Part shown: positions 34,600 through 46,037 of the stretch, piece after piece
Layout: each line of letters starts with the position of its first letter
Numbering within the stretch: position 1 is the stretch's first letter
From: Vespa crabro
Lineage: Eukaryota > Arthropoda > Insecta > Hymenoptera > Vespidae
Length of the DNA: 64,000 nt
Assembly: GCF_910589235.1 (NCBI RefSeq)
Contig: NC_060961.1
Span: forward strand, 4,803,001-4,867,000
Direction of reading: 5' to 3'
Notes under the pieces: model-generated
What the model saw: the letters and a program-made list of their open reading frames with translations, nothing else
What the model was told of the DNA's origin: nothing
Database searches by the model: none
Made by a program: the position numbers and the translations under genes

Positions 34600-35340
34600 G
34601 TGTTTACTTATCGTAAAGAAATCTCGATATTTTATATCAAAATGTGAATTCAAAAAAAATCATTCCGTTTATCAGAAATTATTATATGTTTTTTCGTTAA
34701 AGCATATAATAATAATTTCTACTCTTACGAATTAGAAATTGTTTTTCAAGAAATTCTCTTGCTCCGTTATCGACTAATAAGGAAGCATTAGGGGATTGGA
34801 TCGTTAATTATAATTATCGATGGCTATTCATATAAGAAAATTGTATTAGTGATCTAAGATTTGACCAGGTTTGAGAGAATAAAAAAAAGAAAAAAAAAAG
34901 AGATATTAGTTAAAGCTTTAGTTATGAATGATCTTTAACAATGAACACAATTTTATTTATTTTTTTTTTTCTTTTTATTCTGAAATTATATTCATTAACC
35001 GCTTTACGAAACACGAATGAACGAGATCATTGATATTATAACGATAGATAAAGAAAATAAATTTATTAATATTAGATTAAGACAAATAATCTTATAACAT
35101 TGTAACTAAGTAATTTAAATCCATAAAAAGATTTGAATCTATTAAAAGGTCCAACATTTTATACGGTTAAAGTTCACTTGAATCGTAGGGTTGCTAAATC
35201 CTAAAGGGTTTTCGTAGCGCGGAAAAGGATAGATCCACTCATTCGTTTCCCATTTCAAGAAACTCTACAACTCCTTTCCATCAGTTTCATCTCGCATTGG
35301 TAGAAACTTACCGGTGGATCAAAGTCTGAAGACGAGTCGT
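34600..35340. other. AT-rich sequence, no supported gene
   Basis: Plain AT-rich DNA with short A and T runs. Confidence 0.5.
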
Positions 35341-35346
35341 CGAAGG

Positions 35347-35383
35347 CGTGTGTGTGTATGTGTATGTGTGTATGTGTGTATTT
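35347..35383. repeat. (TG)n / TATG microsatellite
   Basis: TG repeat with TATG variants, located about 40 bases before the GA array. Confidence 0.92.
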
Positions 35384-35424
35384 GTGAGTATGTGGTGTAT
35401 CTAAAGGAGAAAAGAAAGATGAAG

Positions 35425-35441
35425 TGAGTGAGAGAGAAGGA

Positions 35442-35483
<42 letters not shown>

Positions 35484-35484
35484 A
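35425..35484. repeat. (GA)n microsatellite
   Basis: GA repeat with GTGA and AAGGA interruptions; a CT tract lies 105 bases downstream. Confidence 0.93.
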
Positions 35485-35588
35485 ATGGTAGAGGAGGTAT
35501 TGAGGTCGGATGCGAGAGGCGTCGTTGAGGGTGGAAATATAGGGAAAAAGACTCGGGGAGAGAAGATCTGGAAGAGAGGAGTAAAGTT

Positions 35589-35655
35589 CTCTCTCTCTCT
35601 CTCTCTCTCTCCCTCTTTCTCTTTTTCTTCCTTCCTCTCTTTTCTTTCTTCTTCA
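35589..35655. repeat. (CT)n microsatellite and pyrimidine tract
   Basis: CT repeat passing into TTTC/CTTC-rich sequence; complementary to the GA array at 35425-35484. Confidence 0.93.
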
Positions 35656-35659
35656 CTCC

Positions 35660-36145
35660 CCTCTAGTTCACGCATCGACGCCTCTTCACCGCGAATGCGA
35701 ATCGCTTGCTAAGGCGAAATGCTTGACGAATGATGAACCGGTTTCGCTAGCATGAACGGAGGAAGAGAGCAAGAGAGGGTAACGTGGAATGAAATAAAAT
35801 CGAGCGTTTCGCGGGTGATGAACCGTGATGACGAGTTGCGATAAAGGAGCGAGACGGCATCGTGAAGATGTATGAATTTAGGATAACCAAAAGTACCTTA
35901 CGAATTCGTCGTCTCGTCGCTCGCTTTACGGAGCTGGAAAAAGAGCGGTGCGTTTCTTTTTTCCTTCTTCCTTTTTTTTTGTTCTTTCTTTTTCTTTTCT
36001 CTCTCTCTCTCTTTTTTTTTTCTTTCCGAGGAATAAATGAATTTATGGATTTCGAATAGGACGAGAGAGCGTGCTTTGAATAAAATAATGTATAATTTGT
36101 GAAATATTAAATGAATGTTTTCACTTAATTTGATATATTTCATTT
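35660..36145. other. No supported gene
   Basis: GC-richer at 35660-35940, then a T-rich/CT-rich stretch at 35955-36030. No splice-bounded frame is visible. Confidence 0.45.

Positions 36146-36148
<3 letters not shown>

Positions 36149-36185
<37 letters not shown>
36149..36185. repeat. (TA)n microsatellite
   Basis: About 37 bases of alternating TA. Confidence 0.93.
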
Positions 36186-36187
<2 letters not shown>

Positions 36188-36522
36188 TTATTATTATCTA
36201 TTCTTGTTTTAATTTTTATATATTTTCGCATTTAATTATTAATAGGTATTATTCGTCGAACGATGACCACGTTTCTACATATGCATCGAAGAAGAAGGAA
36301 GAAGTAAAATCCAGCTTACTCATTCGTAAAGGCATCGCCGTAGTGATATCGCGATTCGCATCTCTATTTAAAGTCGGACACTAGACAAATGTTAGCATTC
36401 GCGCTTCCCATTCGTACTGTTGGGAATCTAGGTACGTTCCTGTGTGAGGCTATATCTACGAATATGGATACGCATTTGAAAGACATCCGAAATGGAGCGC
36501 TTGGAAATTTTTCTACTTTCCA

Positions 36523-36545
36523 TAGAGAGAGAGAGAGAGAGAGAT

Positions 36546-36622
<77 letters not shown>

Positions 36623-36659
36623 AAGAGGAGGAGGAGAGAAAGGAAGAGAGAGAGAGAGA
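36523..36659. repeat. (GA)n microsatellite, 137-base purine array
   Basis: The longest GA-type array of the window, with GATA, GACA and GAGGAGGA interruptions. It accounts for the Ser-Leu and Arg-Glu frames on either strand. Confidence 0.95.
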
Positions 36660-37105
36660 TGGAAAAAGAAAAGGGCGAAGATGTGCAAACGGAACGGAAA
36701 GCCTTCTAGGCGTGGGAAACTCTGCTTTTGACGTATCTCGACGTCACGGAAAAGAATATGCCTTCTTTTTTCTGTTTGCAATTATTTGTTTCAAAGAAGA
36801 AAGCTCCGTGTTTCTACGATATTTTTTAAATTTCCTTTATCCATCGTGTCTTTTATGATAAACGTCGATATCTATCAAGAAAGATGAGGAAAATTGAATG
36901 GGACAACAACGATCTCGCTTTGAATAGAATATTTCCTCTTTTTCTTTTTCTTTCTTTTTTTTTTATTGCACATTTTCTTTCGCTCTTTTTTTTTTTACAG
37001 AGCGTATATAGCTAAATAAAAATCGAACGTGTCACAGGCATAAATTTTGAATGATTTAAGTCGTTCTCCTGGTGGTTATTATTTCTTGATGACTGTGGTA
37101 ATATA

Positions 37106-37113
37106 TTTTTATT

Positions 37114-37163
<50 letters not shown>

Positions 37164-37171
37164 AATAAAAA
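37106..37171. repeat. Perfect 66-base palindrome around (TA)n
   Basis: TTTTTATTATTATAA followed by TA repeats and then TTATAATAATAAAAA. Every base checked pairs with its mirror about the centre between 37138 and 37139, giving 33-base arms. It could extrude as a cruciform or fold as a hairpin in RNA. Confidence 0.92.
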
Positions 37172-39050
37172 GAAAAATATATAAATCGTTCTCAGTCATA
37201 GAGGGATGCAATGAAAATTCACATTTAAAATGTATTTTTTTTATTAATGAACCATCCTCGGATGTTCTCAAATGTTGTATGTGAAGTACGAATACGATGA
37301 AGAAGAAGATGCGAGATTCCTCTTATAGAACTGTTTGCTAGGACGACAACAAGAACTGTCGAAAGCAGTTCAAATTATTTATGAAGCTTTTTTTCCTTTG
37401 GTTACACTTCGAAGCATGCCTGTTTGCTACTACTATAATCCCGTTGCTTTAAAGCTAAAACGCTCAAGACCACGAAGAAGAGCACGAAAAATTCAAGGAA
37501 GAAAAGTTTTCGTGCATTTGACATTTCGGATTAGATTCTGTTCTCTTTCTTTTTTCCTTTTTTTTAATATACGACTTTCTTCAAATTCAATAAGACGTTA
37601 ATATGATAATAATGTAAGTATGATGACTCGAATCGATATTCATTGATTTTATTGTTCGGAGAATGTAAATAATAGGAACGTTTTAAAAATATTTAACAAA
37701 TGTTATTTCTTTTGTAAAATTATACTTTGGAGATTCAAACTGAGAAGTAGATATAAAAATTTCTTATAAAATTATCATCCATTAATGGCAGTATAGTTTA
37801 ACGAATATTTCGTGTAAATCAAATCATAGTTCTCTTTCTCGAGATCTTAAATCTCATTTATGTAAATCCCACTTATGTTTCGCAGGAAGTTTAAATTAAT
37901 GAAATTTAATTTAAATTCTACTATCGACTTCCTTTAATTTATTAATTAAGTTTTTCAAAAGTATTTTCTCTATAAAATACGTACGAAGAAATGTACTTAC
38001 ATATGTTTCGACTTATCAAGCACACTATTACAAATTTATAAAAATATGTACTTAAAAAACTCGCGTTTGTGTACTTAAAAAACATACATGTTTGAGCTCG
38101 AGAAAAATAGCTGTTATTGTTGTCATTGTCATCTTTGTTGTTTTTTTTTGTCCACCTCTTGTTCGGACAACGTGTCGCTTTAAACTGATGATTTTATCTT
38201 ATCCCACGTCACGCGTTAACAAGATGGATTTAAGAAGGATGTCCGTGTTACCTGGTAGATGCGGATCGAGGAAAGGAGAAAAAGAAAAAAAGAAGAATAC
38301 TCTCAAGGGTTTTCTGGAAGAGAGTAAACGAGCGTTTACGAGAATGGCCCATTATCAGGGCCAATATCCAAGATGCTCGACAACCTCCTAACGACCCTAA
38401 CATAACTCCTCTCTCTTTCTCTTTTTCTTTTTCTTTCTTTTTCTCTTTCTATTCCACACATTTCTTTTCCTTTTCTTTTTTTCTCTTGCCCTTGGACGAG
38501 TCGCCCCTGTTTCTCACGCTTCTTCTTTTGCTCTTTCTACGTTCTCGTGTTCTCCTAGAGTCTTGCAAGACTTCATCGAAGCCTCTCTTTCAGAAAGCAA
38601 CCGACAACCGGCTGGCAATGACATTGACGACGACGCCTTCTGATAGCGACATCTTCTCTCACTCTTCTATCACGGCTTTCACGTCGTATCGTCATTTCGT
38701 CTCATTTCCCTTCTAAAGCATGTCGCACACGGCAGTGCTTTATCGAGTTTCAATGACGCTTGCTTTCTACCGTATAAACTAATCCTTGATCAGGAAGATT
38801 GTAATGGCTTTAGTTTTTAATCATTATCCTCTCTTTTGTGTTAATTTTTCTTACGTTTTCGATAAATTATTATTAATTCGTTCATTCTTTGTGATTTAAT
38901 CTATGATGGTTCATAGACTTTTTATAACTGATCATTTATAACTTGGAAATTGTTAGCTGCATGAGAGAGCTTCCATGAAATTAATATGTTCTCTTGAATG
39001 TTAAATTGGATATGCGGTTTCGTTGAGCTGTTCGAAACACCAAAAGGGAA
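37172..39050. other. No supported gene
   Basis: Mixed-composition patches at 37330-37510 and 38100-38760 inside AT-rich DNA. Frames at 38092-38391 and 38486-38716 begin with TTG, not ATG. The first opens hydrophobic (IAVIVVIVIFVVFFC) like a membrane segment but has no proper start or splice support. Confidence 0.4.
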
Positions 39051-39051
39051 T

Positions 39052-39103
<52 letters not shown>
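39052..39103. repeat. (GA)n microsatellite
   Basis: About 50 bases of GA repeat. Confidence 0.95.
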
Positions 39104-39105
<2 letters not shown>

Positions 39106-40540
39106 CGTCTTTTCGATTGGAACGGTAAAATTATAGTAACCATTCCAATTCGTTTTCTTTTCCAGTAATGGAGGAGGTAATCGATTTTGTGTGTCGCCAA
39201 TGTGAGAGATCCTTCCGCTACGGTATTTTTTATGTCGAGCGATCAGAGAAGGGCTCGAAGGTTCCTTAATAAAGGACACCGATAGGCTCTCTTCATTGAA
39301 TTCGTTCTGATACCTTTATCCCTCGAAATCCGTGTCGGACCAAGCACAGAATAAATTTCTCTTTCTCGCTTGTCGATCGCATATTCCATCTCATGTTCGA
39401 AACGATTCTTTGAAAACGAAGACTCGTTCATGGTGAGCCCTCCTGTCTCCTATTATACCATTTCATCCGCTTGATGTCCGAATCGAAATTGATGGACGAA
39501 TGGATTATCATAATCACTCTTTATTCGTGAATTTATTTAGATGTATCGCTTTCGATTGTGCTCATGAGTTTAATAAATTACAAAAAAAGTTTTTGTCTCT
39601 ATTGTACGTCTTTGGAAGTTAATATCTAACATTTAATAAATACGTATCATATAAAAATATACATTTGAATACTATTCACGTAACATTAATCTCAAGTATC
39701 CAAGTTTTGATTACTTGTATAATTACATGTCAATCGCAAGAATACAATTCTAAATATGAAATGGCAAAATAACGAGCTAACGATCAGCGAATAGCCAAAA
39801 TCTCAGAATCGGTTCAGTATCATGTAGGAGAATTATTGATATTGAAACGAGTGCTTCGAGTCGTTCGACAATTATTAAACAGTCGTACGTCGGTGTATCT
39901 GCAGTTGATCGTTCTACGAACGATTTCTCGTTAGTTTTGCGTCATATGCACGTTTCCGTCATATCGAACTAAACGGTGTGCATTATCGTATCTTCAATGC
40001 GACCGTGGATGCATAACCTTTTGGCTCTATCTCCATTCCCCGTAGATTTGCAAAGCCGATAATCCTAGGCAGCCGATCGTAAAACGTACATTCGTCATTT
40101 CCCTATAGTCGAGTCATCGAGATTTGCACGCGATCGCCTCGACGCGATTCGATGGAATTGAAAAGTCGGACCGGACGTGACAATCATGCAACAAACAATT
40201 TTTAAAGCCGATGGACGTGGATTTTTTTGAGCCATTTGATATCCATCTTTATTTTTTCGTACTTCATTCTTCACGAAACATACTTGGACGTTTAAAAATA
40301 TTATCAATCGTCTATCCTCTTATATTGAATACAAATCTACAAATTTGACTTTAATGTCTTTAATAATATTTTTATAAAACTGACCATATAAAAGAGTTTG
40401 ATGATAAATTATATTTTTTATTTGAAAAAGATGAAAATTTATAAAATAAAAATTATACGCCAATCATCGATGGTACTTTCATAATTAATATGATAATTTA
40501 TAAATCTCAAAAAACGGCAAAGAAAATAAATGTATACCCA
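39104..40540. other. No supported gene
   Basis: GC-richer patches at 39120-39440 and 39950-40250. A 46-codon minus-strand frame from ATG at 40235 (context CAAATGG, beginning MAQKNPRPSALKIV) ends at 40095; it is unassigned. A ten-base duplication (ATCCTATCTG twice) lies at about 40549-40568. Confidence 0.4.
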
Positions 40541-40543
40541 TTT

Positions 40544-40864
40544 TTACATCCTATCTGATCCTATCTGATTGTAGTGAAAAAAAGGGAAAGTCAAGTTAAT
40601 CGACGAAAAGTCTCTCGACGATTTATCTCGGCGAGTGTAAGAAGGCTTAAGATGAAAGCGTGTTGTTTCGCTGTCTAAACCGGCACGGACAGATTGCGGG
40701 CCTCGTTTATACGAGGCTCTTATACTCTTGCCATCGTATGGCATCGATTTATGCCTCAGCATGCCGTAAATTCGACGGATCTTCCACCGTAAAGTTTCAT
40801 CAGGTTGGTATTTACGCCGAGAAAATCCGCAACGTTTCGTCACCTCCGCTTGTACATCACATTT
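40544..40864 (-). CDS. Open frame of 106 codons, both strands open, doubtful
   Basis: Stop-to-stop frame with mixed, basic composition (KYQPDETLRWKIRRIYGML ..., SIRASYKRGPQSVRAG) and no low-complexity run. The first ATG gives 72 codons, ending at 40544. The plus strand of the same patch is open for 83 codons, including an ATG-start stretch MASIYASACRKFDGSS. At most one is real, and probably neither. No splice pair or family is recognised. Confidence 0.15.
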   Translation of the reverse strand, partial: KCDVQAEVTKRCGFSRRKYQPDETLRWKIRRIYGMLRHKSMPYDGKSIRASYKRGPQSVRAGLDSETTRFHLKPSYTRRDKSSRDFSSINLTFPFFHYNQIGSDRM

Positions 40865-40869
40865 TCATT

Positions 40870-41435
40870 CGACTTTCCAAATCAATAATTGATCAAAAAT
40901 TATCATTGTAAACTTGAAAATGTGCTCGTACGTTTCATAGATTCTTTTTTTTTTTTCAAGGCTTTTTTTTTCCTATTAAACAAATCCTATTCTAGTGATG
41001 ATTTTTTGATCGATATTAATAGTTCAAAACTTCGAGATGGATAATGGTAATTTTATAGAGATTTACGATAGAACCCGAATGGGAATGCATAAATTATTTT
41101 ACTTTTCACGAAGTATTTGACCGAACGAAAGGTCGAACTTGCTAAAGAGAATTGAATGTTCAGCGGAATCATCTCATGCTCATGGGCGTGAATATGAAGC
41201 GTTGAAACACGCTTACGGGTTCACCCATAGAGAGAGAGGTAGGTATATCGTATTCGTAGTTGCGACTAATTTACCGTACCGCTGGACGATTTATATTTCG
41301 ATGAAATCTATTGGATCGACAAAAAGCCAATAGCTCAGGACATTCGGTTATTTCAACTGATGTATTATTATCGGTGAATCTCGCGGTCGTCAGGCGGCCT
41401 GTTGCCTGCATCAGCGGTAGTTGTACGACATGAGA
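40870..41435. other. No supported gene
   Basis: T-rich then mixed sequence. The frames present are short and unassigned. Confidence 0.45.
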
Positions 41436-41436
41436 T

Positions 41437-41437
<1 letters not shown>

Positions 41438-41504
<67 letters not shown>
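41438..41504. repeat. (GA)n microsatellite
   Basis: About 67 bases of uninterrupted GA. Confidence 0.96.
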
Positions 41505-41507
<3 letters not shown>

Positions 41508-41509
41508 GG

Positions 41510-42790
41510 GGAAGGGAGGAGGAAAGATAGTTGATAGAGAAGAGAGAAGAGACATCTAACAACAACGCAAAATTCGCGATTTCCGCGTATCATATACGAG
41601 CGAGCATTCGCTCGAGACATTTTCCGCCGACGAAACCCGCACGCCCTTTCTATAGGAGCTCTGCGAAATTGTTTTCAACAATAGGCGAAACTAACAATAG
41701 GACGAAGTCGTATAGTACCGTTCGAGACAACATAGAGAGGATGGTGTTGTGTATACGTAGGTACCTTACTCAAGAGATGCTACAACGAGAATATCCGTGT
41801 TGCTTGGGTTGATGCGTGTTCCCGATATGAGAGAGAAGGGCTAAAACTTTGCATTCTCAAAGCTCATAGTGAATTAATACAATGCTCTATTTCTCTCCTT
41901 TACCTTCGTACAGTTCGTGAGTTTCTCACACTCTTTTCGATTTACTTTCTCACGCAATATTATAACAAGTATTAAGACAAGTATAAGATTATATTCAACG
42001 TGCTATCAGTAGTTTTCATTTCATAAAAGATTCAAATATTAATTTCCAATAATGATCGTTGTTCAACTTGTATTTCTTTTATAAATTGAAATATAAATAA
42101 TAGAAGTTATTGATTGTCATTGTTTTAATCGATTTTTCATTGCTTTTTAATATAAGATAAATGATCAAGTTACTTTGAATTTGTCATCAATATGGTTCGA
42201 AAAATTTGTTATATGATTATCTATAACATTTTTCAAAATTGTTTAAGGGAATTATTGTCAAGGAACGTTTAGGAATATTTAATAATGCAATATGATTTAG
42301 AAATAAAATTATCTTTATTATTTTATAATATTATGAAAGTATATACTAAAAAAAATGTAATTATTGTTTGACATTTTAGTAGCTATTGCGAACAGCTATT
42401 GTTTAATAGTTAAATAAAAAATTATTTATTATGTAATATATTCAATAAAATTAATTATTATACAGTTAATAAAATTAAAGTAATAAAGCAACACAATCTT
42501 CAACCTTAATTGCAATAACGATGATGATAATGATAATTATTATTATCTTAATTTAATATACTTTAATTTAATCAAGTTTATTGTAATCCATTCGCATGAG
42601 CACTTATATTTAGTTATTTCAATTGATGTCAGAGTAATTCTAATTTTATAAACATACATTTTTTTTTTTAACAATTTATAAACGGCACGTTATTATTAAA
42701 AGAGCCTTTTAGTTTTTATTTAGAGATCTAAAATAAAGATAGTCCAATAATTGATTAGTTTAGTTTATTGTTCTTTTTTACGTGTTTTTT
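41510..42790. other. No supported gene
   Basis: GC-richer at 41510-41830 (open but unassigned), then strongly AT-rich DNA to 42780. Confidence 0.5.
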
Positions 42791-42818
42791 TATTTTTTTT
42801 TTTTTTTTTTTATTTTAG

Positions 42819-43010
42819 TGGACAGAAACGTTATTGTACTCTTAAATGAAAAACTGAAAGATTTCGAAGCATCATCGATCGCCTATCCACGAGCGTGGAT
42901 TATTTCATTCGATTCGAATCTGCGACACGTCGGCAATTTTCGCGCGAAAATCGCGAACTGCAGCGATTGGCACGACACGACGTGCCAGACCTTCGATACC
43001 AGTGCCAGAG
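42819..43010 (+). CDS. Candidate internal coding exon, phase 1-1, unknown protein
   Basis: A strong acceptor (over 20 T/A bases, then TATTTTAG ending 42818) and a strong donor (CAGAG|GTACGT, GT at 43011) bound 192 bases. Only one frame stays open right across: it enters with two bases, reads 63 codons and leaves with one base, so the exon is symmetric (phase 1-1), a class common in extracellular modules. The peptide begins DRNVIVLLNEKLKDFEASS and ends with a Cys-containing stretch ANCSDWHDTTCQTFDTSAR. The two Cys residues nine apart could be paired. The second half is open in other frames too, so chance cannot be excluded. I do not recognise the domain and see no partner exon nearby. Confidence 0.35.
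42936..42951. promoter_or_regulatory. 16-base palindrome containing a double E2F-type site
   Basis: ATTTTCGCGCGAAAAT is perfectly palindromic. Its core TTTCGCGCGAAA matches the E2F consensus TTTSSCGC on both strands. It lies inside the candidate exon just described, so either the exon or the site reading may be fortuitous. Confidence 0.3.
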
Positions 43011-43019
43011 GTACGTCTC

Positions 43020-44045
43020 GATAATCCATCTCGAGGGCCTTCGCTTTCAATCGAGAGAGATACGATTCGTTTGATGTGCCAGCCGTTACGTGTTCCCTTT
43101 TATTTTTGATTTCAGCCTCGAACGTGCCGATGCTATCGTAGTATATTGCTCTTTAATATCTTACATTTGTTAGAGAAAAATGAAAAAGGATGACGTGGCA
43201 TGTGTCGCTTTTTATAATGAGATAATAACGTTAAGTCTTTCTCTTCCTCTATCTCCGTCTCTCGTAAAGAAAGTTTCGACGTAACTGTCATCTTAACGAA
43301 GTTTTAAAGTAACTGTCTATGACGGAAAGTTAAGAAGATAATTTGATATCGGATAACTTCTCATTACTTCGATATCGATTGTTCTGTTCGATTATGTTTT
43401 AACATTTATTCGTATATTAATACGTATTACCTTTCATATTACAATATGGAAATTTTCAATGTATAACATATATCGGAATTTTGTAAAATTATTTCCTTGT
43501 TTATCACTTAATCGACTTTCATCGTACATATATACGTTAAAGAAATAACATCGTAGTATTGCAAAATGTTGAATTTTATAGAAAAAAAATTCGATCTCGT
43601 CGCGAATCCTTGCCACGTTTATTGATGCTTGGAAAATAAGCTGGGACGTCGATTTACCATACGATATTTACAAGCAAATATACGAGCCTCGTTCGTTGAA
43701 TTTTTTGAGGCTCGAACGAGCAACGACGTGCACTTCCTTCTACGGGTTTTACACGTTTTCCCGGTTATCGAGGACGAAAGCGAACTTCGACGGCAATTCT
43801 CGTCAGTTGATATTCGCGCGAGAGGTGATAAAATTCACATCTCTCTTTTTCTGGACTTCGTCAAACTGCGAAAGGGGACGAGGGTGTATATACATCGATA
43901 ATCCGTTCGTTAGTTAGAAAGAGTACGAATTCTCTCAAAGAAAAGCGAGCCGCGTTGATGGATTCCGATGAGAAATAGCAGACTCGGGTTATCAATGACA
44001 TTGACGTAACTTGATACTCTAACGGCCGATAACTTGGTTCACACG
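43020..44045. other. No supported gene; one GC-richer patch
   Basis: 43620-43920 is GC-richer and open in two plus-strand frames (90 and 73 codons, no real start context). Neither is recognisable. Confidence 0.4.
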
Positions 44046-44049
44046 ATGG

Positions 44050-44051
44050 AA

Positions 44052-44100
<49 letters not shown>
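44050..44100. repeat. (GA)n microsatellite
   Basis: GA repeat with two GAAAGA interruptions. Confidence 0.94.
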
Positions 44101-44101
<1 letters not shown>

Positions 44102-45015
44102 TAGCCAAGGAATGACGTAAAAGTGAAAAAGTTAAAAAACTCTGGGGTCTATCTTATCGAATAAAGGTACTACTTTCGTGAAAAGATAACGAGAAAGGTT
44201 TATTTAAGACTTCTTCTTTTTAAAACGGTGTAAATATCGGATATTATTAAGAACGAAAAGATATTTTCTTGAAAATTAAATTCATATTGTATATTCAATT
44301 TTGCAAGAAGAACCTTCCGGGATATTTCCTTCCTTCAAACTCGATTAGAATATTAAGCTACGTGCCAAATGTTGCTATCTCGTAGAAAATTTCATTTCTC
44401 TTGAAAATATTGACTTTTTCTCTTTAATTACGGTATGCGTATCTTTAATCTTGGTTTTACAGGAGTGAAATTGAATATTGGTAGAAAAGAATATCGAAAT
44501 ATAAATTGATTTTATTTTATATCGAAATACAAAGCTAACTCTTTAGAAAATATTGTTTTATGAATCGGCATATGATAGCCTATTAAAAGAGGGAAGCCTT
44601 TTCGATCTATCGTACGATCGTGCGATAATTAAAATACAGAAGCAGACAACGTTTTTGATGTATACGTTTCGTACATATACGTATATACAGATACATATAT
44701 ATGTATATATATATAGATATAGATATAGGAGTATACGTATAGGCATATATGAAGCGTATACACGGAAGATACGTACGATCGAATGTACCAAGGATTAAAG
44801 AGGATTTTTTGAAAGGCATGAAAGAGGGAATTACACCGGAAATTCTTCTTTACCATTTTTCCTTTGGATCTCTTTTCCGAACTAAATTATTTCACTGATG
44901 TTGAATCAGGTATCTCGATGATGGCGACGAAGTTGATTGTGAATTTTCAACAAGGGTCTTTCATCGAGCAAAAATATCTTCGCAAATTATTGTTCTCTTG
45001 ATCTTGTTTGATATT
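44101..45015. other. AT-rich sequence, no supported gene
   Basis: Contains a TA/GATATA-rich stretch at about 44685-44740. Tyr/Ile-rich frames across it are repeat translations. Confidence 0.5.
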
Positions 45016-45018
<3 letters not shown>

Positions 45019-45058
<40 letters not shown>

Positions 45059-45060
45059 TT
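45019..45060. repeat. (CT)n microsatellite
   Basis: CT repeat with TTT at its right end. Confidence 0.94.
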
Positions 45061-45391
45061 GAGTGAAGTGTAGAGATTATATCGTTCGTTCCCTTTCGTT
45101 TCTAACGACGTACTGAATATAATTTATCATCGAGACGCGTAAATACAATTCTCTATCGTTTCTACGAGATTGTTAACAGCGTGAAAATCAGCAAAAGTTA
45201 TTGTTCAAGAAGACGCAAACCGAGCACTTTCTCTTGTGAAATGACTAGCCATGTTATCCTTTGACGTCGTCACATTTATACAACAGTGAAGACCGGTCCG
45301 AGAGGCAACAGTGAACGACGACGTGGCTTTCGGAGTGCCTGTCGGAAATCCCTAACCGCATTTCAGCGCGTTGCTACTCTAAGTAGGTGCT

Positions 45392-45443
<52 letters not shown>
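45392..45443. repeat. (CT)n microsatellite
   Basis: About 50 bases of CT; a GA array follows 215 bases later on the same strand. Confidence 0.95.
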
Positions 45444-45445
<2 letters not shown>

Positions 45446-45656
45446 ATTCTCTATACACTGACGTTGATGTAATTTTAATGAGCGTTCATGGGTCAGAGGA
45501 GGGAGGTCTTCTCGGAAAACTGTAATTGCAAGTCAGCCTCTGGAATAGAGAAAGTGCTGGTAGTGGTGGTGAGAGGGTTAAGAAGAGAGTAAGTCGATGG
45601 AGATAAGGAGTCAAAAAGGGTGAAAGGAAATGGAAGGAAGAGAAAAGTTAGAGTGA

Positions 45657-45657
45657 A

Positions 45658-45705
<48 letters not shown>
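45657..45705. repeat. (GA)n microsatellite
   Basis: GA repeat with one GGGA interruption. Confidence 0.95.
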
Positions 45706-45953
45706 TTTAAAGGACTTCCCGGTTAGATAATTCGGCTCTTTCTACGAATTATCTAGATTCAGTGCTATCTACGTATAAAACTACCATGTGGAATTATCTT
45801 CGAAAGCTAACCACTACCATTAGTTTTCTCGCATATTTATAATTGTCCGGCATAAAGTACACACGCGGTACATTGACGCGGAATGCGTATTTAATCTCTA
45901 AACATGAAACTTCCATTCATGGCGAAACAAACCAAGAGGGTTTTATGTGCATA

Positions 45954-46037
45954 CAGAGACAGACAGACAGACAAAAAGAGAGAGAGAGAGAGAGAGAAAA
46001 AGAGAGAAAGAGAGAGAGAGAGAAAGAGAGAGAAAGA
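45954..46037. repeat. Compound (GACA)n then (GA)n microsatellite
   Basis: Four GACA units, a run of A, then GA with AAAGA interruptions. Confidence 0.94.

Noticed and set aside
38092..38391. Frame with a hydrophobic N-terminus resembling a signal or membrane segment
   Set aside because: It begins with TTG, has no in-frame ATG before the hydrophobic part, and no acceptor that I trust.
44553..44856. Tyr/Ile-rich frames on both strands
   Set aside because: Produced by the ATAT/GATATA-rich stretch; not protein-like outside it.
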